Positions 1 to 5,984 of a stretch of 9,993 nt of DNA are shown here, piece after piece. Both the position numbers and the translations under genes were made by a program. Source of the stretch: Mariprofundaceae bacterium (GTDB taxonomy: Bacteria > Pseudomonadota > Zetaproteobacteria > Mariprofundales > Mariprofundaceae); NCBI GenBank assembly GCA_027018975.1, contig JALUXN010000223.1:1-9993 (forward strand), given 5' to 3'. Within the stretch, counting starts at the first letter, position 1. Each line of letters opens with the position of its first letter. The notes beneath the pieces were generated by a model. The model saw nothing but the letters and a program-made list of their open reading frames with translations. It was not told the DNA's origin and did no database searches.

Positions 1-1034
1 ATATTGAGACCCGCTATCGGCAGCGTTATGTCGATCTGATGGTGACGCCGGAGTCGCGGCAAGTGTTCAAGACGCGCTCGAAAGCGATTTCGCTGCTCCG
101 TCAGGGGTTGGAGCAGCGCGGCTTCATGGAGGTGGAGACACCGATGCTGCAGAGCCAGCCGGGTGGGGCGGCGGCACGGCCGTTTATCACCCACCACAAT
201 GCGCTGGATATGGATCTCTACCTGCGCATCGCCCCCGAGCTCTATCTGAAGCGGCTGCTGGTCGGCGGTTTTGAGCGGGTCTTTGAGATCAACCGCAACT
301 TCCGCAACGAAGGGCTGGATGCGACGCACAACCCCGAATTCACCATGGTCGAGTTTTACCAATCCTACGCCAACTTTATCGATGCAATGGACAATACCGA
401 GGCGCTGATCCGCGAGGTGGCGGCAGGGCTTGGCATCGACAAGGTGACCTGGGAGGGGGTGGAGATTGATCTGACGCAACCCTTCCGCCGGCTGCGGATT
501 GATGAGGCGGTGTTTGAGAAGCGGCCGGATGTGCGCGGCCATGCGCAGGATAAGGCGCTGCTGGCCACTGTCTGCATGCAGGTGATTCCCGACTTCAAGC
601 CGCTGATTACGTGGAAGGCGGGGCACTATCTGATGGCGCTGTTTGAGGAGCTGGTCGAGCCGGAGCTGATGCAGCCGACCTTTGTGACCCACTATCCCGT
701 TGATGTCTCGCCACTGGCGCGGCGCAACAACGAGGAGCCGCATGTGACCGACCGCTTCGAGCTCTTTATGGCCGGTCGCGAGATGGCCAATGGTTTCTCG
801 GAATTGAACGATCCGGACGATCAGCGTGGTCGTTTTGTTGCGCAGGCGCAGGCCAAGGCGGCTGGCGATGTCGAGGCGACCGGCGTGGATGAAGATTATC
901 TGCGCGCGCTGGAGTATGGTATGCCGCCAGCGGCAGGGGTGGGCATCGGTGTCGATCGGCTGGTGATGATGTTGACCGGTCAGCATGCGATTCGCGATGT
1001 GCTGCTCTTCCCCCACATGCGCCCTGAAAAATGA
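1..1034 (+). CDS. lysS: Lysyl-tRNA synthetase, class II (5' end missing)
   Basis: This cytoplasmic enzyme charges tRNA-Lys with lysine using ATP. The first complete codon is at base 3, where the frame is already open and reads ETRYRQRYVDLMV, the typical start of the class II LysRS catalytic core. The ATG at 39 is therefore internal. About 343 residues are visible of a family length near 500, so the N-terminal OB-fold anticodon-binding domain lies outside the window. Class II motif 1 is FMEVETPML near bases 124-150. Motif 2 is RVFEINRNFRNEG followed by THNPEFTMVEFY (about 277-360). Motif 3 is GVGIGVDRLVMM (about 937-972) near the C-terminus. The ATP and lysine pocket is thus present. A CBS-domain gene follows after 35 nt, so the two are probably co-transcribed. 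The class II identification is secure. Confidence 0.97.
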   Translation, partial: IETRYRQRYVDLMVTPESRQVFKTRSKAISLLRQGLEQRGFMEVETPMLQSQPGGAAARPFITHHNALDMDLYLRIAPELYLKRLLVGGFERVFEINRNFRNEGLDATHNPEFTMVEFYQSYANFIDAMDNTEALIREVAAGLGIDKVTWEGVEIDLTQPFRRLRIDEAVFEKRPDVRGHAQDKALLATVCMQVIPDFKPLITWKAGHYLMALFEELVEPELMQPTFVTHYPVDVSPLARRNNEEPHVTDRFELFMAGREMANGFSELNDPDDQRGRFVAQAQAKAAGDVEATGVDEDYLRALEYGMPPAAGVGIGVDRLVMMLTGQHAIRDVLLFPHMRPEK

Positions 1035-1042
1035 GCGCGGTT

Positions 1043-1054
1043 TGTTCATGAACA
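1043..1054. repeat. 12-bp perfect palindrome TGTTCATGAACA in the lysS-CBS gap
   Basis: TGTTCATGAACA is its own reverse complement and lies between the lysS stop and the ribosome binding site AGGGAGGTG (1057-1065) of the next gene. It could be a small operator or a chance palindrome. No -35/-10 pair is evident beside it. An 11-of-12 match occurs inside ihfA (4985-4996), which weakens a specific operator role. Confidence 0.3.
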
Positions 1055-1069
1055 GTAGGGAGGTGACCG

Positions 1070-1534
1070 ATGCTGGCTAAGAATGTGATGGTTGCAGATA
1101 TGGTCACCGCGTTGGCCGACGAGAAGGTGGAGGATGTGCTGCACAAAATGCGCAGCGCCAAGCTGCGTATGCTGCCGGTGCTCGATGCGGATCGACGCGT
1201 GATCGGTGTGGTCTCAACCTTTTCGGTGATGGAGCGGGTGGTGCCCAGCTATATCGTCACCGGCGATCTCAACCAGATTCCCTACGCACCCGATATGGGT
1301 GTGCTGCACCGCCACTTTGAAGAGGTACGCGGCCTGCGTGCCGATGCGGTGATGGATGCCAAGCCGCTAAAAGTGCAGGCGGATGAGTCGCTGCTCTCGG
1401 TGGCGGCGGCGATGATCTCCTACAAGAAACATGAGTATGCGATGGTCATCGATGATGATGGCTGCCTGCTCGGCATCATTTCTGCCGGTGACGTGCTGGA
1501 TCGCCTCAGTCAGGATGGGTTGATCGATGCATAA
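1070..1534 (+). CDS. Tandem CBS-domain protein, putative regulator of the adjacent transporter
   Basis: This is a 154-residue soluble protein made almost entirely of two CBS motifs (a Bateman module). CBS1 covers about residues 3-58 (NVMVADMVTALADEKVEDVL, then LPVLDADRRVIGVVS). CBS2 covers about residues 90-149 (ADAVMDAKPLKVQADESLLS, then MVIDDDGCLLGIISAGDVL). A linker of roughly 30 residues separates them. There is no signal peptide, membrane segment or fused catalytic domain. CBS pairs usually bind adenine nucleotides or related ligands and control an attached or partner protein. The start has a strong AGGGAGGTG ribosome binding site 4 nt before the ATG. The last 8 nt overlap the start of the downstream ion transporter gene, which implies translational coupling. 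I infer a ligand-sensing subunit for that transporter, but its ligand cannot be read from the sequence. Confidence 0.9.
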   Translation: MLAKNVMVADMVTALADEKVEDVLHKMRSAKLRMLPVLDADRRVIGVVSTFSVMERVVPSYIVTGDLNQIPYAPDMGVLHRHFEEVRGLRADAVMDAKPLKVQADESLLSVAAAMISYKKHEYAMVIDDDGCLLGIISAGDVLDRLSQDGLIDA

Positions 1535-2885
1535 CGGCGCGGAGCACGCCGCAGCCCACGCCGCATCGGTGATCTTCGGCCTCGATCCAACCTGGATCGC
1601 GGTCTCCATCCTGCTGGTGGTATATGGCATCATTATGGCCGAGAAGTTCAACCGCGCTGTGCTCTCGATGCTTGGTGCCGGATTGATGATCCTCTGCGGT
1701 GTGATCACGCAGCATCAGGCGGTGGCTGGGATCGATTTCAATACTATCGGCCTGCTCACCGGCATGATGGTGATCGTCACCATCAGTCAGAAGACTGGCA
1801 TGTTCCAGTATGTGGCGATCAAGGCGGCCAAGGTGGTCAAGGGGAGTCCTTGGGGCGTGCTGGTGATGTTGTCGGTGGTGACGGCGATATTCTCCGCCTT
1901 TCTCGATAATGTGACGACGGTGCTGCTGATTGCGCCGGTGACACTGCTGATCACCGATGCGCTCGGTGTGCGCCCATACCCCTATCTCTTCGCCCAGATT
2001 CTCGCCTCCAATGTCGGCGGCACGGCGACGCTGATCGGTGATCCACCCAATATCATGATCGGCTCGGCGGCGGGGCTCAGTTTTTACGATTTTCTGGTCA
2101 ATCTGACCCCGATCATCCCGCTGATTCTGCTGGTGATGCTGGTGGCGATCTGGTTGATGTTCGGCCGCGACTTGCACGCATCCGATGAGAACAAGGCGCT
2201 GGTGATGCGCTTTGACGAGAGCGAGGCGATCAAAGATCCGGTGCTGCTGAAGAAATGTCTGACCGTGCTATTTCTGGTGATTGGCGGCTTCACCTTTGCC
2301 CATGCCCTGCATCTGGAGCCGGCTTCGATTGCCATGTTCGGCGCGGCGGCACTACTGCTGTTGCAGACGCTGGGTTTTCCGTTGGAGGAGAAGGATCACG
2401 TCTACGAGTCGGTGATGGCGGAGGTGGAGTGGACGACGATCTTCTTCTTTGTCGGGCTGTTTATCATTGTCACCGGCGTGGAGCATACCGGCGTGATCGG
2501 CCTGCTGGCACAGAAGACCTTGGCGCTGACCGGCGGTGACTTCGATGCGACAGTTGCGGCGATTCTCTGGGTCTCTGCGATCGCCTCGGCGATGATCGAT
2601 AATATCCCCTTCGTGGCGACGATGATTCCGCTGATCCACAGTATGGCGCCGACTTTTGGCGGTGCGGATGCACTGGTGCCGCTCTGGTGGGCACTGGCGC
2701 TGGGGGCGTGCTTGGGCGGCAATGGTTCGCTGATCGGCGCATCGGCCAATCTGATTGTTGCCGGTTTCGCCCAGCGCGCTGGCCATCCGATCGCGTTTCT
2801 CACCTTTTTGAAGCACGCCTTCGGTCTGATGTTGATCTCCATTGTGATGTCGCATCTCTATCTCTATTTTCGTTATTTGACCTGA
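1527..2885 (+). CDS. ArsB/NhaD-superfamily ion transporter (putative Na+/H+ antiporter or anion permease)
   Basis: This is a 452-residue inner-membrane protein of the ion transporter superfamily, with roughly ten or more hydrophobic helices and two related halves. The first half carries FLDNVTTVLLIAPV (residues 125-138) and SNVGGTATLIGDPPNIMIGS (161-180). The second half carries the counterparts IDNIPFVATMIPLI (357-370) and LGGNGSLIGASANLIVAG (396-413). These duplicated DN and GG..SLIG/TLIGD..N signatures mark the ArsB/NhaD/P-protein group, whose members move Na+/H+, arsenite or organic anions. No arsenic genes lie nearby, so Na+/H+ or anion transport seems likelier than arsenite efflux, but the substrate is unproven. 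A charged cytoplasmic-looking loop (about 213-242) separates the halves. The ATG at 1527 overlaps the upstream CBS gene by 8 nt and the site is only weakly Shine-Dalgarno-like, which suggests coupling. Confidence 0.9.
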   Translation: MHNGAEHAAAHAASVIFGLDPTWIAVSILLVVYGIIMAEKFNRAVLSMLGAGLMILCGVITQHQAVAGIDFNTIGLLTGMMVIVTISQKTGMFQYVAIKAAKVVKGSPWGVLVMLSVVTAIFSAFLDNVTTVLLIAPVTLLITDALGVRPYPYLFAQILASNVGGTATLIGDPPNIMIGSAAGLSFYDFLVNLTPIIPLILLVMLVAIWLMFGRDLHASDENKALVMRFDESEAIKDPVLLKKCLTVLFLVIGGFTFAHALHLEPASIAMFGAAALLLLQTLGFPLEEKDHVYESVMAEVEWTTIFFFVGLFIIVTGVEHTGVIGLLAQKTLALTGGDFDATVAAILWVSAIASAMIDNIPFVATMIPLIHSMAPTFGGADALVPLWWALALGACLGGNGSLIGASANLIVAGFAQRAGHPIAFLTFLKHAFGLMLISIVMSHLYLYFRYLT

Positions 2886-2904
2886 TTTTGTTGCAGGAAA
2901 CTCC

Positions 2905-4155
2905 ATGAATCGCCGCTGGTTTCGTTCCTATGAGTGGATGTTGGCGCGCCGCTATCTGCGCTCGCGGCGCAGTGAGAAATTTGTCTCGCTGATCAGCTGG
3001 AGTTCCGGTGTCGGCATCGCCATCGGGGTGATGACGCTGATTGTCGTGTTGTCGGTGATGAACGGTGCGGCGGTGGAGATCCGCGATAAGATTCTCGGTT
3101 TCTCCGCCCATGTCGATGTGCAGGGACCGGGCAATACACTTTCCGGTTGGCGTGATTGGCTGGCGACTGTGGAAAAACTGCCGGGCGTGGAGCGGGCAGC
3201 GCCCTATGTGACAGGGCAGGTGTTGGCGACCAACGGCTCGCGCGCCTTTGGTGCCATCCTCAAGGGTGTGGATGTGCATCGCAGCCCGATGTTGGCCAAG
3301 CATATTGTGCGTGGACGCTTTATTGATGATCGCGGCTCACCGTTTGAGGTGGTGATCGGCAAGGATCTGGCCAAAAAGCTGGGCGTCGATGTCGGTGATC
3401 GGGTGCGCTTGATGTCGCCGACCGGCGGCATCAGTCCAGCCGGTGCGGCACCACGGATGCGGGCGTTTCATCTGGTGGGCATCTTCGACTCCGGCTTTTA
3501 CGAATATGATGTCGGCATGATCCTCACACCGTTGGCCGCCATTCAGCGTTTTAATCGCATCGGCGATGCGGTGACCGGTATTGAGTTGTTTCTCGATGAT
3601 CGCAATGCCAGCGGCCAGGTGGCAGATCAGGCGCGTGCGGCGCTGCCGGTCGGTGCTTGGATTACGGATTGGAAGCAGCGCCATCGCTCATTCTTCCATG
3701 CGCTCAAGACCGAGCGGATGGCGATGGGGGTGATTCTGTCGCTGATTGTGATGGTGGCGCTGTTCAATATGGTTGCATCCTTGGTGATGGTGGTGATGGA
3801 GCGGCGCAAGGAGATTGCTATTCTCAAAACGGTCGGTGCCACGCACGCCTCGGTGATGCGGGTCTTTCTGCTGATGGGTACGCTGCTCAGTGGACTCGGT
3901 ACTCTGGTCGGTACGCTGCTCGGTCTGCTGCTGGCCTGGAAGGTGGATGTGCTGCTGGCCTGGATTGAGCATGTCACCGGCGTCAAATTCATGTCCAGCG
4001 ATGTCTATTATATCGACCATATCCCTTCGGTGATCGATCCGACTGCGGTGACGACGATTGTGATGGTCAGTCTGCTGCTCGGTGTGGCGGCGACCTTCTA
4101 TCCGGCATGGCGGGCGGCCAATGTGCCGCCGGCGGAGGCGCTGCGCTATGAGTGA
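2905..4155 (+). CDS. lolC: Lipoprotein-releasing ABC system permease, LolC/LolE family
   Basis: This is the membrane subunit of the Lol complex, which extracts outer-membrane lipoproteins from the inner membrane and passes them to LolA. The 416 residues match the usual length and layout. TM1 lies at about residues 30-52 (SGVGIAIGVMTLIVVLSVM). A large MacB/FtsX-type periplasmic domain follows (about 53-265), ending with the family-like FYEYDVGMILTPL. Three C-terminal helices lie near 273-297, 318-345 and 380-400. The loop MERRKEIAILKTVGATHASV (299-318) is the expected coupling helix contacting the ATPase. The ending AWRAANVPPAEALRYE is typical. AGGA at 2896-2899 serves the ATG. The gene overlaps lolD by 8 nt. 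No second permease is present, so this may be a single LolC/E-type protein acting as a homodimer. The C versus E assignment is uncertain. Confidence 0.93.
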   Translation: MNRRWFRSYEWMLARRYLRSRRSEKFVSLISWSSGVGIAIGVMTLIVVLSVMNGAAVEIRDKILGFSAHVDVQGPGNTLSGWRDWLATVEKLPGVERAAPYVTGQVLATNGSRAFGAILKGVDVHRSPMLAKHIVRGRFIDDRGSPFEVVIGKDLAKKLGVDVGDRVRLMSPTGGISPAGAAPRMRAFHLVGIFDSGFYEYDVGMILTPLAAIQRFNRIGDAVTGIELFLDDRNASGQVADQARAALPVGAWITDWKQRHRSFFHALKTERMAMGVILSLIVMVALFNMVASLVMVVMERRKEIAILKTVGATHASVMRVFLLMGTLLSGLGTLVGTLLGLLLAWKVDVLLAWIEHVTGVKFMSSDVYYIDHIPSVIDPTAVTTIVMVSLLLGVAATFYPAWRAANVPPAEALRYE

Positions 4156-4825
4156 GCTATTTCGCGTCGAAGATGTGCGCAAACATTTTGCGGCACCGGC
4201 CGGCGAGTTGCCGATATTGCAGGGGGTGTCGTTCACGCTGCAGGAGGGGGAGTTTCTGGCCATTGTCGGCGAGTCGGGCTCCGGCAAATCGACCATGCTG
4301 CAGATCCTCGGCACGCTGGATCATCCGGATAGCGGCACGATTCATCTCGATGGCGAACCGATCCATCAACTGACATCCAACCGACAGGCGCTGCTGCGCA
4401 ATCAGAAGATCGGCTTTGTCTATCAGGCGCATCACCTGATTCCGGAGCTGACGGCGCTGGAGAATATCACCCTGCCGCTGCTGGTGCAGGGGATGGCGGC
4501 CACCGATGCCCAGGTGCGCGGGCGTGAGCTGTTGGCGCGCTTGCATCTATCGGCGCGGGAAGCGCATATTCCGGCCAAACTCTCCGGCGGCGAGGCGCAG
4601 CGGGTGGCGGTGGCACGAGCGCTGGCCGCAAAACCGCGACTGCTGCTGGCCGATGAGCCGACCGGCAATCTCGACGAACATACCGCGCAGGAGGTATTCA
4701 CCCTGCTGCGCCAGCTCTGCCGCGAAGAGCAGGCGGCGGTGATTATGGTGACCCACAGTATGGCGATGGCCGATGCCTGTGATCGCATGCTGACCCTGCG
4801 CGATGGTGTGGTGTGCGAACGGTAG
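4148..4825 (+). CDS. lolD: Lipoprotein-releasing system ATPase LolD
   Basis: This is the cytoplasmic ABC ATPase that powers lipoprotein release with the upstream permease. The chosen ATG gives 225 residues, the normal LolD length, and begins MSELFRVEDVRKHF. The open frame continues upstream to 4082, but that stretch lies inside the permease gene. Walker A is GESGSGKST (41-49), the Q-loop glutamine is Q93 (FVYQAHHLIPELTALEN), the ABC signature is LSGGEAQR (145-152), Walker B is LLLADEPTGNLD (165-176) and the switch histidine is H203. The FVYQ-HHL-PE-TALEN segment is typical of LolD/MacB-like ATPases. The start overlaps the permease stop by 8 nt, so subunit synthesis is probably coupled. No intrinsic terminator is visible after it, and the next gene appears to have its own promoter. 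Confidence 0.95.
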   Translation: MSELFRVEDVRKHFAAPAGELPILQGVSFTLQEGEFLAIVGESGSGKSTMLQILGTLDHPDSGTIHLDGEPIHQLTSNRQALLRNQKIGFVYQAHHLIPELTALENITLPLLVQGMAATDAQVRGRELLARLHLSAREAHIPAKLSGGEAQRVAVARALAAKPRLLLADEPTGNLDEHTAQEVFTLLRQLCREEQAAVIMVTHSMAMADACDRMLTLRDGVVCER

Positions 4826-4847
4826 TATCTCGCTGCGAAAAAAAACT

Positions 4848-4875
4848 TTGACACTCCGATGCTGATTCGTACTGT
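4848..4875 (+). promoter_or_regulatory. Candidate sigma70 promoter for ihfA-merR
   Basis: A perfect -35 hexamer TTGACA (4848-4853) is followed by a 16-nt spacer and TACTGT (4870-4875), a weak -10 with first, second and last consensus bases. An eight-A tract (4838-4845) sits just upstream of the -35 and resembles an UP element. This lies in the 133-nt gap after lolD, where a new unit would be expected to start. The leader to the ihfA start would be about 75 nt. Confidence 0.5.
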
Positions 4876-4947
4876 TCATTGAATCGATCTTGTGCGGGCG
4901 GATATGCGGTAAATTGCTGTTCGCACACAAAAAATCCCATCTGTATC

Positions 4948-4962
4948 AGGAAGGTAATGTGA
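4948..4962 (+). promoter_or_regulatory. ihfA ribosome binding site with overlapping ATG-TGA start-stop
   Basis: AGGAAGG (4948-4954) precedes an ATG at 4957-4959 that is followed at once by TGA (4960-4962). The ihfA frame begins with the GTG at 4959-4961, which shares bases with both codons. No in-frame ATG exists upstream: the open frame runs back only to a TTG at 4890, through residues with no IHF resemblance. GTG is therefore the best ihfA start. The competing start-stop may dampen initiation. Confidence 0.6.
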
Positions 4963-5243
4963 CCAAAGCCGAAATTGCAAAACTCGTTCATGAACATGTT
5001 GGATTGACCAAAAAGGAGTCACTGGAAATCGTTGACGCAGTGCTTGGCGGTATCCGTGAGTCACTGGGGCGGGGCGAGAACGTCAAGCTCTCCGGTTTTG
5101 GCCATTTTATGATTCGTCACAAAGGGGAGCGGCGCGGCCGCAATCCAAAAACCGGTGTGGAGATTATGATTGCGCCGCGTTCGGTCGTCTCATTTCGTTC
5201 CAGTCCGGCACTAAAAAACAAACTCAATGGTGTCGATGAATGA
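4959..5243 (+). CDS. ihfA: Integration host factor subunit alpha
   Basis: IhfA pairs with IhfB to form the nucleoid protein IHF, which binds specific sites and bends DNA sharply, shaping promoters and recombination complexes. From the GTG the product is 94 residues, against about 99 for E. coli IhfA. It opens with TKAEIAKLV, matching the family's TKAE start. The DNA-binding core KLSGFGHF (43-50) and the arm tip RGRNPKTG (59-66) are present, including the proline (P63) that should intercalate between base pairs. The IHF family is clear. Alpha rather than beta or HU rests on the N-terminal TKAE, the RNPKTG arm and the merR-tRNA-Pro context that often follows ihfA. pheST, the usual upstream neighbours, are absent and lolD lies upstream instead. 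The stop overlaps the next start as ATGA. Confidence 0.92.
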   Translation: MTKAEIAKLVHEHVGLTKKESLEIVDAVLGGIRESLGRGENVKLSGFGHFMIRHKGERRGRNPKTGVEIMIAPRSVVSFRSSPALKNKLNGVDE

Positions 5244-5611
5244 ATCCTGAACAGTCGTTGAAGCGAGCCGGGGTTGCCATTCCCGAGATCGCTGACAAGC
5301 TGTTCTTTTCGATTCGTGAAGCCAGTGATATTTGCGGTGTGGAGCCGCACGTGCTGCGTTATTGGGAGACGGAATTTAAGCATATCCGACCGGAGAAGCG
5401 CAGTGGCAATCGCCGCTTTTATCGTCAGCGGGACATCTACACCCTGTTGAAAATCAAGCACCTGCTCTACGATCTCAACTTTACGATTCGCGGTGCCAAA
5501 AAACGGCTCATGAGCGCCGACCTCGATACGCTAGTGGAACGGCAGGATAGCCAGAGTCTGCTCAAACAGCTGCGTGAAGAGCTTAATCAGGTGCGTTTAT
5601 TGTTGGAGTAG
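5240..5611 (+). CDS. Small MerR-type transcriptional regulator
   Basis: This is a 123-residue DNA-binding protein. The MerR winged helix-turn-helix spans about residues 21-92. It starts with FFSIREASDICGVEPHVLRYWE and continues through the wing RSGNRRFYRQRDIYTLLKIK. The C-terminal third (about 95-123, SQSLLKQLREELNQVRLLL) looks like a short coiled coil for dimerisation. No effector-binding domain or cysteine metal site follows, so its signal is unknown. Proteins of this type are commonly encoded directly after ihfA and before tRNA-Pro, as here. The ATG overlaps the ihfA stop by 4 nt (ATGA), so it is probably translated from the same mRNA. A possible link to IHF is inferred only from position. 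Confidence 0.92.
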   Translation: MNPEQSLKRAGVAIPEIADKLFFSIREASDICGVEPHVLRYWETEFKHIRPEKRSGNRRFYRQRDIYTLLKIKHLLYDLNFTIRGAKKRLMSADLDTLVERQDSQSLLKQLREELNQVRLLLE

Positions 5612-5645
5612 GGCGCTCCACCCCTGATCGCATGTTGCTTGCAGG

Positions 5646-5674
5646 GTTACATTCTTTTATCGTTGAAGTATGCT
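5646..5674 (+). promoter_or_regulatory. Candidate promoter for tRNA-Pro
   Basis: GTTACA (5646-5651, four of six consensus bases) and TATGCT (5669-5674, four of six) are separated by 17 nt. A GC-containing discriminator TCAGCGCC follows, as is common at stable-RNA promoters. Transcription would start a few bases before the mature tRNA. A related TATGCTTC...GCG string occurs upstream of the tRNA-Arg gene. Confidence 0.4.
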
Positions 5675-5688
5675 TCAGCGCCATCAAT

Positions 5689-5765
5689 CGGGGCGTAGCG
5701 CAGTCTGGTAGCGCACTTGACTGGGGGTCAAGTGGTCGGAGGTTCGAATCCTCTCGTCCCGACCA
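5689..5765 (+). tRNA. tRNA-Pro (anticodon GGG)
   Basis: The 77-nt cloverleaf includes an encoded CCA. The acceptor stem pairs CGGGGCG (5689-5695) with CGTCCCG (5755-5761), with one G-T pair. The D stem is GCGC/GCGC. The anticodon stem CTTGA/TCAAG encloses the loop CTGGGGG, with anticodon GGG at 5723-5725, which reads CCC and CCU. The T loop is TTCGAAT. It follows the merR-type gene by 77 nt, a common placement for this tRNA. Confidence 0.97.
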
Positions 5766-5773
5766 TTTTTTTT
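5734..5773 (+). terminator. Possible terminator formed by the tRNA-Pro 3' half and a T8 run
   Basis: GGTCGG (5734-5739) is complementary to CCGACC (5759-5764), with AGG/CCT continuing the stem inside a 6-nt bulge. Eight T residues follow directly after the CCA (5766-5773). The pre-tRNA could fold this way and end transcription. The hairpin uses mature tRNA bases, so it competes with the cloverleaf and the call is tentative. Confidence 0.35.
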
Positions 5774-5984
5774 CGTGCAATCACTGAGCTGGATCGACAC
5801 TGTCTCCGCTGAGATTGCAGATATTCAATCAGGCGAGGGGGTGCGTGGTGGCTTCGGTTTACAGTGTGTGGCGTTTGTGCTCTGCGTGGCACGCGCAAAC
5901 TCCTCCATCCATGAGTTCAGCCGTTTGAATCTTTACCCCGCCCTGAATGTCACCACACAAACGTACGATCGACCGCGGCAGCGG
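5766..5984. other. Gap between tRNA-Pro and pcm; no separate gene seen
   Basis: After the T run these roughly 210 bases hold no recognisable promoter, RNA or repeat. The pcm frame stays open through the whole gap, back to a GTG at 5775. The last 20 or so codons may belong to pcm (see that entry), but the earlier part resembles no family I recognise. If a pcm promoter exists it should lie here. Confidence 0.4.

Noticed and set aside
1506..2177. 223-codon reverse-strand ORF rich in His, Asp and Gln opposite the transporter gene
   Set aside because: The composition is that of an antisense shadow of GC-rich coding DNA. It has no recognisable domain or ribosome binding site and lies fully over strong + strand genes.
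4082..4147. Upstream extension of lolD
   Set aside because: It lies inside the permease gene and reads as a shadow; the ATG at 4148 gives the standard LolD length and N-terminus.
3688..4314. 208-codon reverse-strand ORF across the lolC-lolD junction
   Set aside because: Its His/Arg/Gln-rich, low-complexity translation resembles no family, and the opposite strand has two clear Lol genes.
4826..4847. A-tract after lolD considered as part of a terminator
   Set aside because: No hairpin precedes a T run on either strand; the tract fits an UP-like element better.
4826..4958. Search for an IHF autoregulatory site (WATCAANNNNTTR) near ihfA
   Set aside because: I found no convincing match by eye on either strand.
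4985..4996. Second near-copy of the palindrome (CGTTCATGAACA) inside ihfA
   Set aside because: It sits within conserved coding sequence, and an 11-mer recurring in 10 kb is expected by chance, so I do not call a shared operator.
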